Source: Calditrichota bacterium (GTDB taxonomy: Bacteria > Calditrichota > Calditrichia > Calditrichales > J004). From it: 64,000 nt of DNA. Every line of letters begins with the position of its first letter. Positions within the stretch are counted from its first letter, which is position 1. The notes under the pieces were generated by a model. That model saw only the letters and a list, made by a program, of their open reading frames with translations, had not been told where the DNA came from and made no database searches. This document shows positions 28,714 to 35,921 of the stretch, in pieces. A program made the translations under genes and the position numbers. The DNA lies in assembly GCA_013112635.1 (NCBI GenBank), contig JABFGF010000007.1:62001-126000 (forward strand), written 5' to 3'.

Positions 28714-29087
28714 ATTCTAAACTACTTTCCGGTTTGTTTCTTTTTGTGCACAAATTTGGTTTTTTTAAAAAGCCTGATAATATGATTTATTGATGGTTTT
28801 ATCAAGTTTTGTTTTGAAAAAATAATTTCAACTTAATCGGTTGCTAAATAAAAACCGAATCCTTTAAGAAAAAATGAATATTTTTGCTGCATAAAGCGTT
28901 TAAATTTGTATTAAAAAGCTGGTTAATATTTTTACTAAACTAAATTGGATTTTGTTTTTTTTGAGTTCCGAACATTTTCACAAAAAGAATGTACAAGTAT
29001 TGATATTTTTAATTAATAAAATTGCATATTAGAAAATATTTATCGATTATAAATACAAGACGAGCCCATCTAATAATTCGGAAATAA
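28714..29087. other. Non-coding AT-rich spacer between topA and xer
   Basis: 374 nt separating two divergent genes. It is very AT rich with many T runs and presumably holds both promoters, but I could not pick one with confidence. A weak TCGGTT/AACCGA inverted pair lies near 28840. I see no gene. Confidence 0.5.
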
Positions 29088-29990
29088 ATGGACAAAACTG
29101 TTCGAAGTTATTTAAGATACCTTGCATTAGAAAAACGATATTCTCCTCAAACTGTTAAAAGTTATTCCACTGATTTGTCTCAATTCTCTGATTTTCTCAG
29201 CGAGCTTAGCGATGGCTATGATATTGCCTGGAAAAATATCAATAAAAAAAATATACGTCATTTTTTAATGGAACTACAAGATCGTGGACTTGGCAAACGT
29301 TCAATTGCAAGAAAAGTAGCCACGCTGAAGTCCTATTTTCAGTATTTGGAAAAACAGGAAGTCATTATTAATAGTCTCGCCTCTTCAATAAAAATGCCAA
29401 GATTTGACCAAAAGCTACCGGAGTTTTTGTCTGATGAAGAGATAAAAGACATTTTAAATAAACCTGATCTGGAGAGTTTTGAAGGATTAAGGGATCGCGC
29501 AATTCTGGAACTTTTTTATTCTTGCGGCCTTCGCCTTGCTGAACTTATAAACCTAAAACTTGAAGATTTAATGCTGCGAGAAAATGCAATCCGTGTGTTG
29601 GGAAAAGGAAAAAAAGAACGTATCATCCCGATTGGAAAACATGCAAAAAAAGCAATACTAAATTATTTAGATAAAAGGCAAAAAAAAGCACAGGTTGGGA
29701 TCCAGGAATTGTTTGTTCTGGGATCTGGCAAAAAAATGTATGCCATGGCTATCCAGCGATTGGTAAAAAAACACATTAATGAAGTAGTAAATGTGCATAC
29801 GGCAAGCCCTCATATTTTGCGCCATAGTTATGCTACACATTTGTTGGATGAAGGTGCAAATATAAGGGTGGTTAAAGATTTACTAGGCCATCAAAACCTG
29901 TCTACGACCCAAGTTTATACACATCTTTCTATAGAACATTTACAACGAGTATACAAAAAGGCTCATCCTAAAGCCGATAAAAAAGAATAA
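29088..29990 (+). CDS. xerD: Tyrosine recombinase XerC/XerD
   Basis: A 300-residue site-specific recombinase, probably the chromosomal Xer enzyme that resolves chromosome dimers at dif. It has the N-terminal SAM-like DNA-binding domain and the catalytic set Arg149 (CGLRLAEL), His242-x-x-Arg245 (HILRHSYATHLL), His268 (LLGHQNLSTT) and nucleophile Tyr277 (VYTHLS). Context with housekeeping genes (hpf, hprK) supports a chromosomal role, in contrast to the element integrase at 32460. XerC versus XerD cannot be decided from this. Confidence 0.9.
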   Translation: MDKTVRSYLRYLALEKRYSPQTVKSYSTDLSQFSDFLSELSDGYDIAWKNINKKNIRHFLMELQDRGLGKRSIARKVATLKSYFQYLEKQEVIINSLASSIKMPRFDQKLPEFLSDEEIKDILNKPDLESFEGLRDRAILELFYSCGLRLAELINLKLEDLMLRENAIRVLGKGKKERIIPIGKHAKKAILNYLDKRQKKAQVGIQELFVLGSGKKMYAMAIQRLVKKHINEVVNVHTASPHILRHSYATHLLDEGANIRVVKDLLGHQNLSTTQVYTHLSIEHLQRVYKKAHPKADKKE

Positions 29991-30011
29991 CCCTTAAATA
30001 AGGAGGACTTT

Positions 30012-30332
30012 ATGAACATCGCCATAACTACCAGAGGATATAAAGCGCCCGAACGCTTAAAAAATTATGTTAACGAAAAGTTGATTCGACTAGAAAGGTT
30101 TTCTGACATAATTATGAGCAATGAAGCAATAATATCCTATGAAAAGTTAGACCAGGTAGTTGAGTTTAAGGTGAAATTGAAGCACAAAGTAATTCGGGTA
30201 AAAGAAAAATCTGAAGATGTTTTTAAATCGGTTGATCTTGCTATAGATAATGTTGAAAGGCAAATTGCAAAGGCAAAAGATAGAATGAAAGACCGCAGTA
30301 CAACAAAAATTGTAGAAAACCTAGAACAATAA
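30012..30332 (+). CDS. hpf: Short ribosome hibernation promoting factor (HPF/RaiA)
   Basis: A 106-residue ribosome-associated protein of the short HPF type, with the early ITTRGYKAPERLKNYVNEKL helix, a central beta strand region and a C-terminal VDLAIDNVERQIAKAKDR helix. It stabilises inactive ribosomes in stationary phase. AAGGAGG lies before the ATG, 21 nt after xer, so both are probably on one transcript, ended by the hairpin that follows. Confidence 0.9.
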   Translation: MNIAITTRGYKAPERLKNYVNEKLIRLERFSDIIMSNEAIISYEKLDQVVEFKVKLKHKVIRVKEKSEDVFKSVDLAIDNVERQIAKAKDRMKDRSTTKIVENLEQ

Positions 30333-30337
30333 AACTT

Positions 30338-30364
30338 AAGGCGCCTTCCTTGGCGCCTTTTCTT
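30338..30364 (+). terminator. Terminator between hpf and hprK
   Basis: Stem AAGGCGCC (30338-30345) / GGCGCCTT (30352-30359) with a 6-nt loop, then a T-rich tail. It lies upstream of the true hprK start, so hprK may need its own promoter or read-through. Confidence 0.8.
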
Positions 30365-30403
30365 CTTTTCCCAGTACCATTTCTTTACTATATTGTCCAC
30401 CCT

Positions 30404-31390
30404 ATGAATGATTTTATAACTGTTCGCTCTCTTCTTGAAAATAATAAACGCAGATTAAAGCTTAAATTGCTTTGTTCTGTAAACGGTCTAAATAAAAAGA
30501 TTGTAACAGGAGAATTGCATCGACCAGGATTAGCGTTGTCTGGGTTTACCGGAACATTTACTTATAATCGTATCCAGATTTTGGGAAACACTGAGATTTC
30601 ATTTTTAAATGAACTTTCAAACGAGGAATTACAAAAATCGATTGATAAGGTTCTTGAGTTCCCCATTCCGGTCATCATTGTAACATCGGGTAATAAACCA
30701 CCGGATTATTTAATTCAGGTGGCAACACGTAGGTACATTCCTGTTATTACTACTTCAATCCAAACAACAGATTTTAGTCATTTATTAGCAGACTATCTTC
30801 AAAGACAATTCGCATTACATGTATCTATTCATGGTTCACTGGTGGATGTATATGGGATTGGGATTTTATTTACAGGTAGAAGTGGAATTGGGAAAAGCGA
30901 AATTGCAATGGACCTTGTTGAAAGAGGTCATCGGTTGGTAGCAGATGATTTGGTGATTGTCACACGGAAATCGGAAGACGTTCTTATCGGTCATGGTACT
31001 GAAAATTCTGAACACATGATGGAGATTCGCGGTGTTGGTCTCATAGATGTAAAAAGGATGTTTGGAATCCGGGGCGTTAGAATGCAAAAAAGAGTTGAGG
31101 TAGAGGTTCACTTAGAAGATTGGGATGAATCTAAAGAATATGAAAGGATTGGTCTTGATGATAAGATGGTAGACATATTAGGTGTAGATATACCTCAAGT
31201 TGTTTTGCCTATAAATCCTGGTAAAAATATTACAGTTATTTCAGAAACGATTGCAATGAATCAGCTTCTAAAAACATATGGCTATCATACAGCAAAAGAG
31301 TTTAATAAAAATTTACAAAAACGAATTAAAGCAAAAAAAGCCAGTCCTTTGGCAAGCGACCATGATTATTTGGAAAAAGATTTTGAATGA
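30404..31390 (+). CDS. hprK: HPr kinase/phosphorylase
   Basis: A 328-residue bifunctional enzyme that phosphorylates HPr on serine and reverses it, linking sugar status to gene control. Walker A GRSGIGKSE starts at Gly158, preceded by the family VDVYGIGILFTG stretch; LVADDLVIV and MEIRGVGLIDVKRMFG are the HprK signature. The ATG at 30404 is used because the longer frame would begin inside the terminator. The stop overlaps the EIIA start (ATGA). Confidence 0.93.
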   Translation: MNDFITVRSLLENNKRRLKLKLLCSVNGLNKKIVTGELHRPGLALSGFTGTFTYNRIQILGNTEISFLNELSNEELQKSIDKVLEFPIPVIIVTSGNKPPDYLIQVATRRYIPVITTSIQTTDFSHLLADYLQRQFALHVSIHGSLVDVYGIGILFTGRSGIGKSEIAMDLVERGHRLVADDLVIVTRKSEDVLIGHGTENSEHMMEIRGVGLIDVKRMFGIRGVRMQKRVEVEVHLEDWDESKEYERIGLDDKMVDILGVDIPQVVLPINPGKNITVISETIAMNQLLKTYGYHTAKEFNKNLQKRIKAKKASPLASDHDYLEKDFE

Positions 31391-31773
31391 AAGAAATACT
31401 TAGTTTTATAATTACTCACGGAAACCTGGCGGACGAATTAAACAAGGTTTCTCAAAAATTCTTGCCAACAGAGGTGTCCACTTATACGTACTCAAATCAA
31501 AAAGACAGTATAGAGAAAATTGTTAGTGATACTTCTGAAATAATAATTGAAAGTAAAGCGGATAATATAATCATATTCGTAGATCTTATGGGTGGAAGCT
31601 GTTGGCATGCAGCAATGACGCTGAAAAAAAATTTTGAAAAAGTTTCTATAATTACAGGAGTCAACATCCCTTCCCTGGTTTCATTTTCTACTAATTTTAA
31701 TAAATTAGAGTGGTCAGATTTGATTGAGAAAATCGAAGTTGACTCAAAGAAAGCCATACGGGCAATAAAATAA
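31387..31773 (+). CDS. Mannose-family PTS EIIA component
   Basis: A 128-residue EIIA-Man-like domain. It begins with FIITHGNLA, where His11 is the phospho-acceptor, and has the FVDLMGGSCWHAAM segment at the active-site face. It overlaps hprK by 4 nt and abuts EIIB. With no EIIC/EIID nearby, it may work as a phosphorylation sensor and not in sugar import. Confidence 0.88.
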   Translation: MKEILSFIITHGNLADELNKVSQKFLPTEVSTYTYSNQKDSIEKIVSDTSEIIIESKADNIIIFVDLMGGSCWHAAMTLKKNFEKVSIITGVNIPSLVSFSTNFNKLEWSDLIEKIEVDSKKAIRAIK

Positions 31774-32250
31774 ATGGATATTCAACTTATTCGAATTGAT
31801 GACCGTCTTATTCATGGACAGGTTGTAATAACCTGGGCAACTGCACTAAATTCCGAATCAATTTTACTATGCGATAATTCGGTTTACGAAAATGATTGGG
31901 AGAAAGAACTTTACTTATCGTGTTCCCCTGAATATTTAAAAATTACGATTCTCAATGTAGCTGGAACTGCAAAAATTCTTAAAGATAATTCTCAAGATTT
32001 TTCTAAAACAATTATGCTTGTAAATGGCCCTGAAGTAATTGAAGAATTGCTGGCTATGGGTGTTGACTTAACTAATATAAATGTGGGTGGAATTCACTTT
32101 AAGGAAGGAAGGGATAGCTTTCTTTCATATTTATATTTAAACAAAAATGAGAAGGAGTCTTTTAAACGTTGCATGGATAAGGGAATAAGTTTTGAGTGTT
32201 TGGATGTACCGACAGGTAATAAAGTAGATTTATGCAGTTTGATAAAATAG
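31774..32250 (+). CDS. Mannose/sorbose-family PTS EIIB component
   Basis: A 158-residue EIIB of the mannose family, with RIDDRLIHGQVVITWA where His14 accepts phosphate from EIIA. It starts directly after the EIIA stop. The membrane components EIIC and EIID do not follow; the gene is instead followed by a tRNA. Such incomplete PTS sets next to hprK are seen in several non-Firmicute phyla and are thought to be regulatory. Confidence 0.88.
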   Translation: MDIQLIRIDDRLIHGQVVITWATALNSESILLCDNSVYENDWEKELYLSCSPEYLKITILNVAGTAKILKDNSQDFSKTIMLVNGPEVIEELLAMGVDLTNINVGGIHFKEGRDSFLSYLYLNKNEKESFKRCMDKGISFECLDVPTGNKVDLCSLIK

Positions 32251-32269
32251 AAAAATCATAAAAAACGGG

Positions 32270-32298
32270 TTGCATCGTTATTTTGATATCTGTATATT
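32270..32298 (+). promoter_or_regulatory. Promoter of the tRNA-Phe gene
   Basis: TTGCAT (32270-32275), 17-nt spacer, TATATT (32293-32298), 19 nt before the mature tRNA 5' end. Confidence 0.55.
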
Positions 32299-32317
32299 CC
32301 ATGCTCTGAAAAACACT

Positions 32318-32390
<73 letters not shown>

Positions 32391-32400
32391 CAGTCATAGC

Positions 32401-32435
32401 AAGGGTTTACAGCATTTTGTTGTAAACCCTTTTTT
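32401..32435 (+). terminator. Terminator of the tRNA gene
   Basis: Stem AAGGGTTTACA (32401-32411) / TGTAAACCCTT (32421-32431), 9-nt loop, then Ts. Confidence 0.85.
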
Positions 32436-32459
32436 GTTAAGTCGCTAATACGTCGCTAT

Positions 32460-33488
32460 TTAATACATTCTTTTGGATGACATTTGTTCTTTGTGAGAAG
32501 TAGAGAGGTGAGCATATCTGAGGGTAGTTGTAAAACTGCTATGACCTACAATTTCTTTTACGGTAGTAAGTGGAACGCCATTCATTACTAAGTGGGAAAT
32601 ATATGTATGACGAAATGTGTGACAGCTTGCCCAGGACAAACCAATTTCATTTAATCTTTTTGATATCTTTCGACTGACCCACCATGAAGACCATTGCTTT
32701 CTATTAGTAGGACCGAATAATAAATTATCATTCCGTTTTGGAATTTTTTTCAACAGCTTTTTCAATTGTTTGTCTTCTATATAAGAAATTATACGGTGTT
32801 TCTTTGCTTTGGTACCAGAGCTTGGAATAGTGATCATTTGTCTTTTCAGATCTATATTGCTCCATCTGAGTACTAATGCTTCTTTTAGTCTGGCACCTGT
32901 TAACAAGTAAAACTCAACAATCCACTGAAATGGATCATCGTTAAAAACCTCGCGCACTTTTTGAATTTCCTCAACCTCAAGAAATTTTGGTAACTCACTT
33001 TCAGGAACCCGAATTGGCTTCACTTTAGTAAAAACAGATTGTGAAAGATAATTTCTCTCTTTTGCCCAATTGAAAATGGCCTTCAGATGCCGGAATTCCA
33101 AGTTTATAGTCTCAGGGCTTATCGTTCGTAGCCTAAAATTACGATAATTCTGAACATCAGAAATACTTATATCTGATATGTAGGTATCGCCAATGTATTC
33201 GAGAAATGTTCTCAAAACGAGCTCTTCTCTTTCAATACTACGCTCGGCTTTTGTAGATGATGAATTCTTTAAATATTCACTTTGAAGAGTTGATAATGTT
33301 ATTTTTTTTAGCTCGTTAATCCCAGCATCAGTTTTACTTTGTTCGGTAACAAACTTATGAAGGATTTTTTCTGCAGTTCGTTTATCGCAACTGCCTATCG
33401 TCTTCATAAGATGTTTCTTTCCTTTATAGTAATCAATAACCCAGACTATTTTTCCGGATTTATATTCACGTTTCCTCAATGATGCCAT
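32460..33488 (-). CDS. int: Tyrosine integrase of the element
   Basis: A 342-residue phage-type integrase. An N-terminal basic arm-binding region (SGKIVWVIDYYKGKKHLMKT), a SAM-like core-binding domain and a catalytic domain with TGARLKEALVLRW (Arg), HTFRHTYISHL (His-x-x-Arg), VGHSSFTTT (His) and RYAHLS (Tyr) are all present. It would insert and excise the element at the tRNA-Phe gene. Its start overlaps the end of the excisionase gene by one base. Confidence 0.93.
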   Translation of the reverse strand: MASLRKREYKSGKIVWVIDYYKGKKHLMKTIGSCDKRTAEKILHKFVTEQSKTDAGINELKKITLSTLQSEYLKNSSSTKAERSIEREELVLRTFLEYIGDTYISDISISDVQNYRNFRLRTISPETINLEFRHLKAIFNWAKERNYLSQSVFTKVKPIRVPESELPKFLEVEEIQKVREVFNDDPFQWIVEFYLLTGARLKEALVLRWSNIDLKRQMITIPSSGTKAKKHRIISYIEDKQLKKLLKKIPKRNDNLLFGPTNRKQWSSWWVSRKISKRLNEIGLSWASCHTFRHTYISHLVMNGVPLTTVKEIVGHSSFTTTLRYAHLSTSHKEQMSSKRMY

Positions 33489-33721
33489 TAAATATCTCCA
33501 TTTACTTTTACTAATTCTCGATTTTCATTTATAAGATTCTCCACTTGGTCATATGTGAAATGAATAGAAGACCGTCCAAAACGAACACATTCAATATTGC
33601 CAGATTTGATCCAGCGGAAGAGAGTGTTGTAGTGAATATTTAATATTTTAGCTACTTCTTTAGCCGGTTTTGTTAGTTCTTCCGTTCCAGGCCAATAGCT
33701 TATTTTATGATCTCTATCCAT
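33488..33721 (-). CDS. Excisionase-like helix-turn-helix protein
   Basis: A 77-residue protein with the HTH_17/AlpA-type pattern: KPAKEVAKILNIHYNTLFRW, IKSGNIECVRFGRSSIHF. Such proteins bend DNA and steer integrases toward excision, or regulate their transcription. Immediately upstream of and overlapping the integrase, which supports an excisionase role. Confidence 0.8.
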   Translation of the reverse strand: MDRDHKISYWPGTEELTKPAKEVAKILNIHYNTLFRWIKSGNIECVRFGRSSIHFTYDQVENLINENRELVKVNGDI

Positions 33722-33739
33722 TATTCTTATTCCATAAAA

Positions 33740-33766
33740 GAAGGGCTGGTGAAATACCAGCCCTTC
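33740..33766 (-). terminator. Terminator upstream of the excisionase-integrase pair
   Basis: Perfect 11-bp stem GAAGGGCTGGT (33740-33750) / ACCAGCCCTTC (33756-33766), loop GAAAT. On the minus strand it ends in CTTTT and would stop the gene at 33779, isolating int expression. Confidence 0.7.
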
Positions 33767-33778
33767 ATTAGGTTTGGT

Positions 33779-34246
33779 TTATAATGATGCAAGCAAACCG
33801 TCTTCGTCAAAGGATGAAAGTTCTTCCTTCTTTCTCTCAATGAGTTGGATTTTGCGAGAGTTCAATTTTTCTCTCTTAATTTCCATCGCCTTGAGATTCT
33901 GTTTTTCATCCAAGTAGATAAGGAGCCTCCTTTCTTTGGCTTTAGGTTCAGTGGCTGCCTCAAAAGCTTTCTTAGCTGCTTCAATGACCTTCATACATTT
34001 TTCAATGTATTTGTCAAGCCTTTCGAGGTGGAATTCTACCTGCCCGATATGTGGTGAGCGTTCGACAGTTGCCTTTGTCTTAGTACCCTTGTTAGATCGA
34101 AGCGGGAATACTTTCTCAAATTTTTCCCGATCGATGAAAGATTGACGACCTTCTCGGTGGATACAATCACCGTATTTAGCCTTTAGTGTGCGGATGCTAA
34201 TGCCAACGTCGGCTGAGAAGGCGGTTAAAAGTAAGTGGTTCATCAT
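33779..34246 (-). CDS. Basic coiled-coil protein with an HTH-like N-terminus
   Basis: A 155-residue protein I do not recognise by family. Residues 5-45 (SADVGISIRTLKAKYGDCIH, then a REGRQSFIDREKF stretch) look like a MerR-like or helix-turn-helix DNA-binding segment; the rest is a Lys/Glu-rich coiled coil. A clear AAAGGAG stands before the ATG pair. It may be a regulator or DNA-binding accessory protein of the element. Confidence 0.6.
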   Translation of the reverse strand: MMNHLLLTAFSADVGISIRTLKAKYGDCIHREGRQSFIDREKFEKVFPLRSNKGTKTKATVERSPHIGQVEFHLERLDKYIEKCMKVIEAAKKAFEAATEPKAKERRLLIYLDEKQNLKAMEIKREKLNSRKIQLIERKKEELSSFDEDGLLASL

Positions 34247-34463
34247 GAACTCCTTTGTTTCTGTTTTGACCTGGAGTTATTTCCATGTCATTTTTTTCAT
34301 AACAAACATAAAGGAGCTGTGTGATTGAGTGGGTTGTTTTGAATAAAATTTATATGGTAATATTAAAACAAGGGTGAAAAAATACTAATTAAGTGGTTGA
34401 TATTTAACACTTTGTGGAAACAAATGAATTTGAGATTTGTGCAGATTATAGAGGCAATTACGG

Positions 34464-35531
34464 TTATTTTTTACGAATATGCGTGGTGAATTTATTTTTT
34501 GTTTGGATATACTCTAGATTGTCTTCTGTTCTTGGTTTGTATTTACTGGCTTTTTCAATAAAAGTCCTTGAATCTCGATAGGTTAAACTATTAATTTTAA
34601 TGTTTACCCTTTTATAATCAATTTCTTTTACACTTTTTAACTGTTTATGAAAATTCCACACCCATTCATCTCTAGTGATTTTCAGAAAATCAAAATTTCT
34701 TTTCCTAAACTTAATTTCTTTAAATCTTCCCAGTTTCAAATAAAAAGTTTTTATGAGAAACTCTGATTCTAGGAGGTGTCGTTGACCACCTTTTTTTCTT
34801 TTTCCTTTTATTTCATTTTCATTAAATCGATAAATTGTTTGATGACTAACTAAATTAAACATAAGATCCGCAACCGATTGAGTGTTTTCTTCACCAAAAA
34901 GACCAAATAGTTTAAAATGGTGTAAAAAATTAAGAACTTTGCTCGGCTCAAAAAACGAATCTGAATCAAAATTCAAAGAAAAAGGTGAAATATTATCCGC
35001 CCCAACACATTGCCAGTACTTCTCCAATGTTAATAACATTAATTGTATTATGTTACTTTCATTGTCTTTATTTTGATCTTTTATAAAAAATCCCCAATCG
35101 AATAATTGCTTAATACTGAAATGAAGATTATCATATTTTTCTAATTCTTTTGTATTTAGATTTAAATTATACCTATTTAGAAATTTGCTTATGACTTCTT
35201 CATTATTAAGGTTATTTATTTCCTCAATATTTTTATTTTTTTGACTCTCAATGTCTTTTTTTTCAGATAATATGATGTTTTTAATATCATCCCTATTCGA
35301 CATACCAGTATCCATAATTCTATTATATATATTATAGTAGTCTAAAGTCATACTATCATATTTCAGATTTATATCTGAAATTATTACATTTTTTAACGAG
35401 TCAATTTTATTGAGTAACATATCTTTTGGCATCTCAAACCGTTTCCCAAACCTTATTTCAAACCAGGTACGAAAAAGATATAGCCAAATTATTTCATTAA
35501 GGGTATAACGATCTACGGTTATAATAGACAT
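34464..35531 (-). CDS. Hypothetical protein of the element, 355 aa
   Basis: Not recognised. A soluble, very Asn/Lys/Ile-rich protein (AT-driven composition), with no signal peptide or membrane segment. The central part (about 55-120) is predicted helical, with a KDIESQKNKNIEEINNLNNE coil; the C-terminal third is basic, suggesting nucleic-acid binding. It is divergent from the primase operon, the position often taken by a repressor, but it shows no clear helix-turn-helix. The 217-nt gap on its downstream side holds nothing I can name. Confidence 0.55.
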   Translation of the reverse strand: MSIITVDRYTLNEIIWLYLFRTWFEIRFGKRFEMPKDMLLNKIDSLKNVIISDINLKYDSMTLDYYNIYNRIMDTGMSNRDDIKNIILSEKKDIESQKNKNIEEINNLNNEEVISKFLNRYNLNLNTKELEKYDNLHFSIKQLFDWGFFIKDQNKDNESNIIQLMLLTLEKYWQCVGADNISPFSLNFDSDSFFEPSKVLNFLHHFKLFGLFGEENTQSVADLMFNLVSHQTIYRFNENEIKGKRKKGGQRHLLESEFLIKTFYLKLGRFKEIKFRKRNFDFLKITRDEWVWNFHKQLKSVKEIDYKRVNIKINSLTYRDSRTFIEKASKYKPRTEDNLEYIQTKNKFTTHIRKK

Positions 35532-35601
35532 GTGGTTTCCAGCTTTTATTTAGTGTTTGCCGTATGGAAAATTAGCTTAATTTAAGAAAATTCCAGAACA
35601 C

Positions 35602-35630
35602 TTGACATATGGAATGGATGTAATTATACT
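35602..35630 (+). promoter_or_regulatory. Strong sigma70 promoter of the primase operon
   Basis: TTGACA (35602-35607), exactly 17 nt, TATACT (35625-35630). A start of transcription near 35637 would give a leader of about 100 nt before the first gene. Confidence 0.7.
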
Positions 35631-35635
35631 ATAAT

Positions 35636-35693
35636 AGTTGATTCTCAACTTTATTTCTTAGTGAATAGAATTGCCCTGGTTTCCAGGGTTTTT
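35636..35693 (+). promoter_or_regulatory. Leader with two hairpins ending in a terminator (attenuator-like)
   Basis: Right after the promoter, hairpin 1 is AGTTGA/TCAACT (35636-35650) and hairpin 2 is CCCTGG/CCAGGG (35674-35688) followed by TTTTT. Both are before the first start codon at 35739. A transcript stopping here would be a roughly 55-nt RNA. This layout suggests that primase expression is controlled by premature termination. Confidence 0.5.
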
Positions 35694-35738
35694 CTTGACC
35701 CAAAATCGTCTTAATTTCTAAACAATTAGGAGCTATAT

Positions 35739-35921
35739 ATGTACCAAAACGTCTGTACAATGTGCAGAAAACTATTTAATACAGAAGACCGCAAGAACTA
35801 TTTGTGCAAGAGTTGCAAAGCTGATTACAACCGAAAATATTATATGAAAAACAAACTAAATACGCCAAATGCGTATCGAAACAGACACTTAAATGAGGTA
35901 AAAAACATGACTAAAAAATGA
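35739..35921 (+). CDS. Small zinc-ribbon-like protein
   Basis: A 60-residue protein with CTMCRKLF and CKSCKADYNRKYY, a CxxC...CxxC arrangement expected to bind one zinc, followed by a basic tail. AGGAG precedes the ATG. It overlaps the primase-helicase by four bases (ATGA), so the two are coupled. Probably DNA binding, with a role in loading or regulating the primase. Confidence 0.7.
   Translation: MYQNVCTMCRKLFNTEDRKNYLCKSCKADYNRKYYMKNKLNTPNAYRNRHLNEVKNMTKK

Noticed and set aside
32441-32458. GTCGCTA repeated twice next to the integrase stop
   Set aside because: Too short to call an attachment repeat; the tRNA 3' end is the more likely core.
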